Below, in pieces: positions 58,766 through 64,000 of a DNA stretch of 64,000 bases. This DNA is from an uncultured Caulobacterales bacterium (GTDB lineage Bacteria > Pseudomonadota > Alphaproteobacteria > Caulobacterales > Caulobacteraceae). Position 1 is the first letter of the stretch, and each line of letters begins with the position of its first letter. The stretch is from assembly GCA_903837135.1 (NCBI GenBank), contig CAILTK010000089.1, forward strand, positions 124,001-188,000, read 5' to 3'. Position numbers and translations under genes: made by a program. The notes under the pieces were generated by a model that was not told where the DNA came from, ran no database searches, and was given only the letters and a program-made list of their open reading frames with translations.

Positions 58766-59221
58766 ATGGCCGCCGCCGAAACCGTCAAGATCGCGTCCGA
58801 CAAGATGAAGGCTACCGCCGAGCAATACACCGCCGCCGGCGCGCAGGCCTTCAAGGACAATGTCGAAAAGTCGCTCGCCAACCTCAACGAGCTGAACGCC
58901 CATTCCAAGAAGAACCTCGAAGCCATGGTCGCCAGCGCGACCGCCGCCACCAAGGGCGCCGAATCCCTCGGCGCGCAGGCGATGGCCTTCTCCAAGTCCG
59001 CCATCGAGCGCCAGGTGGAAGCCGCCAAGGCGCTGACCGGCGCCCGCTCGGTGCAGGAAGCCGTCGAACTGCAGACCGCCTACGCCAAGTCGGCGATCGA
59101 GACCTACATGGCCGAACTGAACCGCGCCACCGAGATCGTTTCGGCCACCGTGAAGGACAGCCTGCGCCCGATCAACGAACGCGCCACGGCGATGATGGAG
59201 ACCTTCCAGGCCGCGCGCTGA
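58766..59221 (+). CDS. Phasin family protein
   Basis: MAAAETVKIASDKMKATAEQYTAAGAQAFKDNVEKSLANLNELNAHSKKNLEAMVASATAATKGAESLGAQAMAFSKSAIERQVEAAKALTGARSVQEAVELQTAYAKSAIETYMAELNRATE. Confidence 0.92.
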   Translation: MAAAETVKIASDKMKATAEQYTAAGAQAFKDNVEKSLANLNELNAHSKKNLEAMVASATAATKGAESLGAQAMAFSKSAIERQVEAAKALTGARSVQEAVELQTAYAKSAIETYMAELNRATEIVSATVKDSLRPINERATAMMETFQAAR

Positions 59222-59263
59222 GCACTCCTCCCCGCTCAGCCCCAATCGGGCTTGGATAGGACT

Positions 59264-59296
59264 GGCCCGGCGCCGCAAGCGCCGGGCCTTTTCTTT
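59264..59296 (+). terminator. Rho-independent terminator after phasin
   Basis: ggcccggcgc-cgcaa-gcgccgggcc followed by ttttcttt. Confidence 0.9.
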
Positions 59297-59419
59297 GCCC
59301 GCCGCCCGGCCCTTCCCCGCCTGCGGACCGCCGGGAACGCCTTTGCAGGCGAGGGCGCGCACAAGTTGACCAAAACGCTCAAGCTATTCTCGCCGGCGCG
59401 GCGGGCGTAGATCGCGCCT

Positions 59420-60484
59420 ATGACCCGCTATGCTTCGCTTCGAGAGTCGCTCCTTCGACAGGCGGCGTTCTGCCGCGGGAGCGGATCGCCGTTTTCCGCC
59501 GTGGTGCTCGAGCGGGTGCTCGAGGGGCTGGGGGAGGGCGGGCCCTACGACGGCGTATTCGAGCCGTGGGCGGAGGCGCCGGTCAGGCGAATCTTCGCCG
59601 ACGCGGTTCCGCTGCGCCTGCTCGGCGCCTTTCACTATCTGGTGCTGAGCGATCGGGCGCCGGCGCTGGCGGCGCTCTACCCGCCGAGGACGGCCGATCC
59701 CGATCCGGCCGACCTCGGCGCGGCCATGGCGCAGGCCGCGGCGGCTCACCCCGGCGTCGTCGACGGTTATATGGCCTCGCCGCCGCAGACCAACGAGGTC
59801 GGCCGTTCGCTCTGCCTGGTCGGCGGCTTTTTGACCGTGGCGACCGAAACCGGATTGCCGTTGCGCTGCCTCGAACTCGGGGCGTCGGCCGGTCTGAACA
59901 TGAACTGGGACCGCTTCGGTTATCGCTTCGGAGGCGGAGAGAGCTGGGGGGATCTCGCCTCGCCGGAGCAGCTTCGCGGCGACTGGAGCGGCGGCGTCCC
60001 GCCGCGACCGCCGGTGGAGGTGATCGAGCGGCTCGGCTGCGATCGGAACCCGATCGACGTGCGCGATCCCGACCGGGCCCTGCGCCTGCAGAGCTATGTC
60101 TGGGCCGACCAGGCCGACCGGCTGGCCCGCCTGCGCGGGGCCATCGCCCTGAAGCGGCGGGCCGGCGACACGCCCGTCCGCGCCGACGCCGCCGACTGGG
60201 CCGAAGCGCACGCCCATCCCGCCGCGGGGCTAGCCACCATCGTCTACCATTCGGTCTTCCTGCAGTACCCGCCCGAGGCCATTCAGACACGGATCCGGGC
60301 GGCCATCGCCGCTGGCGGCGCCGCCGCGTCGCCCGCGGCCCCGCTGGCCTGGCTCAGCATGGAGCCCGATCCCGCCAACCCGGCCGGCCCGATGGAGGTG
60401 CGGCTCACCCTCTGGCCCGGCGGCGAGTCCCGTCTCCTGGCGCGCGTCCATCCCCACGGCGCCGCGGTCGACTGGCTGGGGTGA
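59420..60484 (+). CDS. DUF2332 family protein
   Basis: QAAFCRGSGSPFSAVVLERVLEGL...LGAFHYLVLSDRAPALAALYP...LGASAGLNMNWDRFGY...TIVYHSVFLQYPP. Confidence 0.8.
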   Translation: MTRYASLRESLLRQAAFCRGSGSPFSAVVLERVLEGLGEGGPYDGVFEPWAEAPVRRIFADAVPLRLLGAFHYLVLSDRAPALAALYPPRTADPDPADLGAAMAQAAAAHPGVVDGYMASPPQTNEVGRSLCLVGGFLTVATETGLPLRCLELGASAGLNMNWDRFGYRFGGGESWGDLASPEQLRGDWSGGVPPRPPVEVIERLGCDRNPIDVRDPDRALRLQSYVWADQADRLARLRGAIALKRRAGDTPVRADAADWAEAHAHPAAGLATIVYHSVFLQYPPEAIQTRIRAAIAAGGAAASPAAPLAWLSMEPDPANPAGPMEVRLTLWPGGESRLLARVHPHGAAVDWLG

Positions 60485-60643
60485 GTTCGCCCGGGGTGAA
60501 CGCGCAGGCGGCGCCGGGCGCCTCACGCGTGACCATCCACACCCAAACGTCGCGGCGTAACCGGTGGGGCTAGCCAAATCCGCCGTCCGGCCTATCTAAT
60601 CGGTCTGCGTCGCGTGTCGGTCGGCGCTCCAGGGATTTGGTAG

Positions 60644-60973
60644 ATGGCCGAGCGGAAGCCGGGCAATCAAGGAAACGGCGTCGGCTCGGCTGTCATTACG
60701 CAAGTAAAGCCGAAGACTCAGAAGCCATCGCTGTATCGCGTTTTGCTTCTGAATGATGACTACACGCCGATGGAGTTCGTTGTTTACGTGTTGGAGCGGT
60801 TCTTCAACAAGTCGCGTGAAGACGCCACGCGAATCATGTTGCATGTTCACCAACATGGCGTCGGGGTCTGCGGCGTTTTTACCTTCGAGGTGGCCGAAAC
60901 CAAGGTTGCGCAGGTCATCGACGCGGCGCGACGCAACCAGCACCCGCTTCAGTGCACTATGGAAAAAGATTGA
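60644..60973 (+). CDS. clpS: ATP-dependent Clp protease adaptor ClpS
   Basis: [65 protein letters not shown]. Confidence 0.97.
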   Translation: MAERKPGNQGNGVGSAVITQVKPKTQKPSLYRVLLLNDDYTPMEFVVYVLERFFNKSREDATRIMLHVHQHGVGVCGVFTFEVAETKVAQVIDAARRNQHPLQCTMEKD

Positions 60974-60983
60974 GAGGTCTCAC

Positions 60984-63344
<2,361 letters not shown>

Positions 63345-63591
63345 GCGCTAAACGATGGGGCCGGCGGGGGAGGTCGTGGCGTGTCGTCCCGCGCCGAACC
63401 CGCCGCCTTTTCCAATTATCCTTCGATTTCAACAGGTCTTGGGGTAAGACGGCCTTGCTCGTCGACTATGTCGCATCGGGATCGATTGGTCTCGAGGCCG
63501 CGCGTCAATCGTTGCGGGCGACCAATGCTGTTGATCGATCTCCCGGAGCCGACCTTATCGGGCGGCCGGCGTCGATACGGGAGAGAACGTC

Positions 63592-63861
63592 ATGGCCAAA
63601 CTCGCACCGCCGCCGGAGATCACGCCGCCCGAACTCGCGACCCGGCTGGCGGCCGATCCGGTCTTCGCCGCCGTCTGGGGCGACGCCGCCGCCAGCCTGC
63701 GCCGCGACCTGTCGCGCTTCGTCGCCGAAGCCAAGAAGTCCGAGACCCGCGAGCGCCGCGCCGACCAGGTGGTCGAGCAGGTGCAACTGAAGGCCGCGGC
63801 TGCGGCCGAGGCTGCGGCGCAGGCGGCCGCGGAACCAAGCGAGGCCGCCGCCGCTCTCTAG
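63592..63861 (+). CDS. Small Ala-rich hypothetical protein
   Basis: MAKLAPPPEITPPELATRLAADPVFAAVWGDAAASLRRDLSRFVAEAKKSETRERRADQVVEQVQLKAAAAAEAA. Confidence 0.5.
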   Translation: MAKLAPPPEITPPELATRLAADPVFAAVWGDAAASLRRDLSRFVAEAKKSETRERRADQVVEQVQLKAAAAAEAAAQAAAEPSEAAAAL

Positions 63862-63864
63862 GGC

Positions 63865-64000
63865 ATGAACCGCATCGGACTGCTCGCCTCCTCCCTGTTC
63901 CTTGTCTCCTGCGGACCATCCACTCCACCGCCGAAACCTAACGGTCCTGCGCCGGCGGCCGCCCCGCCGGCGGCTCCGATCGCGCCCGCGCCGTCCCCTT
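63865..64000 (+). CDS. Putative lipoprotein (partial, N-terminus)
   Basis: MNRIGLLASSLFLVSCGPSTPPPKPNGPAPAAAPPAAP: signal peptide with Cys lipobox; runs off window. Confidence 0.6.
   Translation, partial: MNRIGLLASSLFLVSCGPSTPPPKPNGPAPAAAPPAAPIAPAPSP

Overview
High-GC chromosomal window, probably alphaproteobacterial and Caulobacteraceae-like (taxon is an inference from gene content and intergenic repeat style). Nearly fully coding: about 50 supportable CDSs, no rRNA, tRNA, CRISPR array or transposase recognised. Main blocks: (1) about 0-10 kb, general metabolism (aminotransferase fragment, secernin-like peptidase, OxlT-type MFS, MaoC, RDD protein, AbrB antitoxin with a truncated PIN toxin, thiolase/CoA-transferase pair, LysR/aldo-keto reductase). 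(2) 10.3-22.8 kb, a late-stage cobalamin locus: bluB, an 11-gene minus-strand run from btuB to a tyrosine-phosphatase-like gene headed by a B12 riboswitch, and a divergent cobU/cobP. (3) 22.9-25.8 kb, a compact methyltransferase / metallo-beta-lactamase-fold / FabA cluster of unclear function. (4) 26-36 kb, hppD, Lrp, ornithine-cyclodeaminase-like, DHA2 MFS, OprO/P porin, an FAD oxidoreductase fused to a Cys-containing uncharacterised C-terminal region, S9 peptidase. (5) 36.6-49.3 kb, a LacI-controlled glucoside/Entner-Doudoroff locus with three matching palindromic operators. (6) 50.5-55.6 kb, signalling genes (FixJ-like, PAS-CRP fusion, HWE kinase). (7) 55.8-64 kb, esterase, D-Ala-D-Ala carboxypeptidase with SPOR domain, phasin, DUF2332, clpS-clpA. 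Most interesting candidates: the FAD-oxidoreductase fusion (32.0-34.1 kb), the phosphatase as possible alpha-ribazole-phosphate phosphatase, the MT/MBL/FabA cluster, the LacI regulon, the PAS-CRP fusion and the decayed VapBC locus. All homology calls are by reading; no searches were run.
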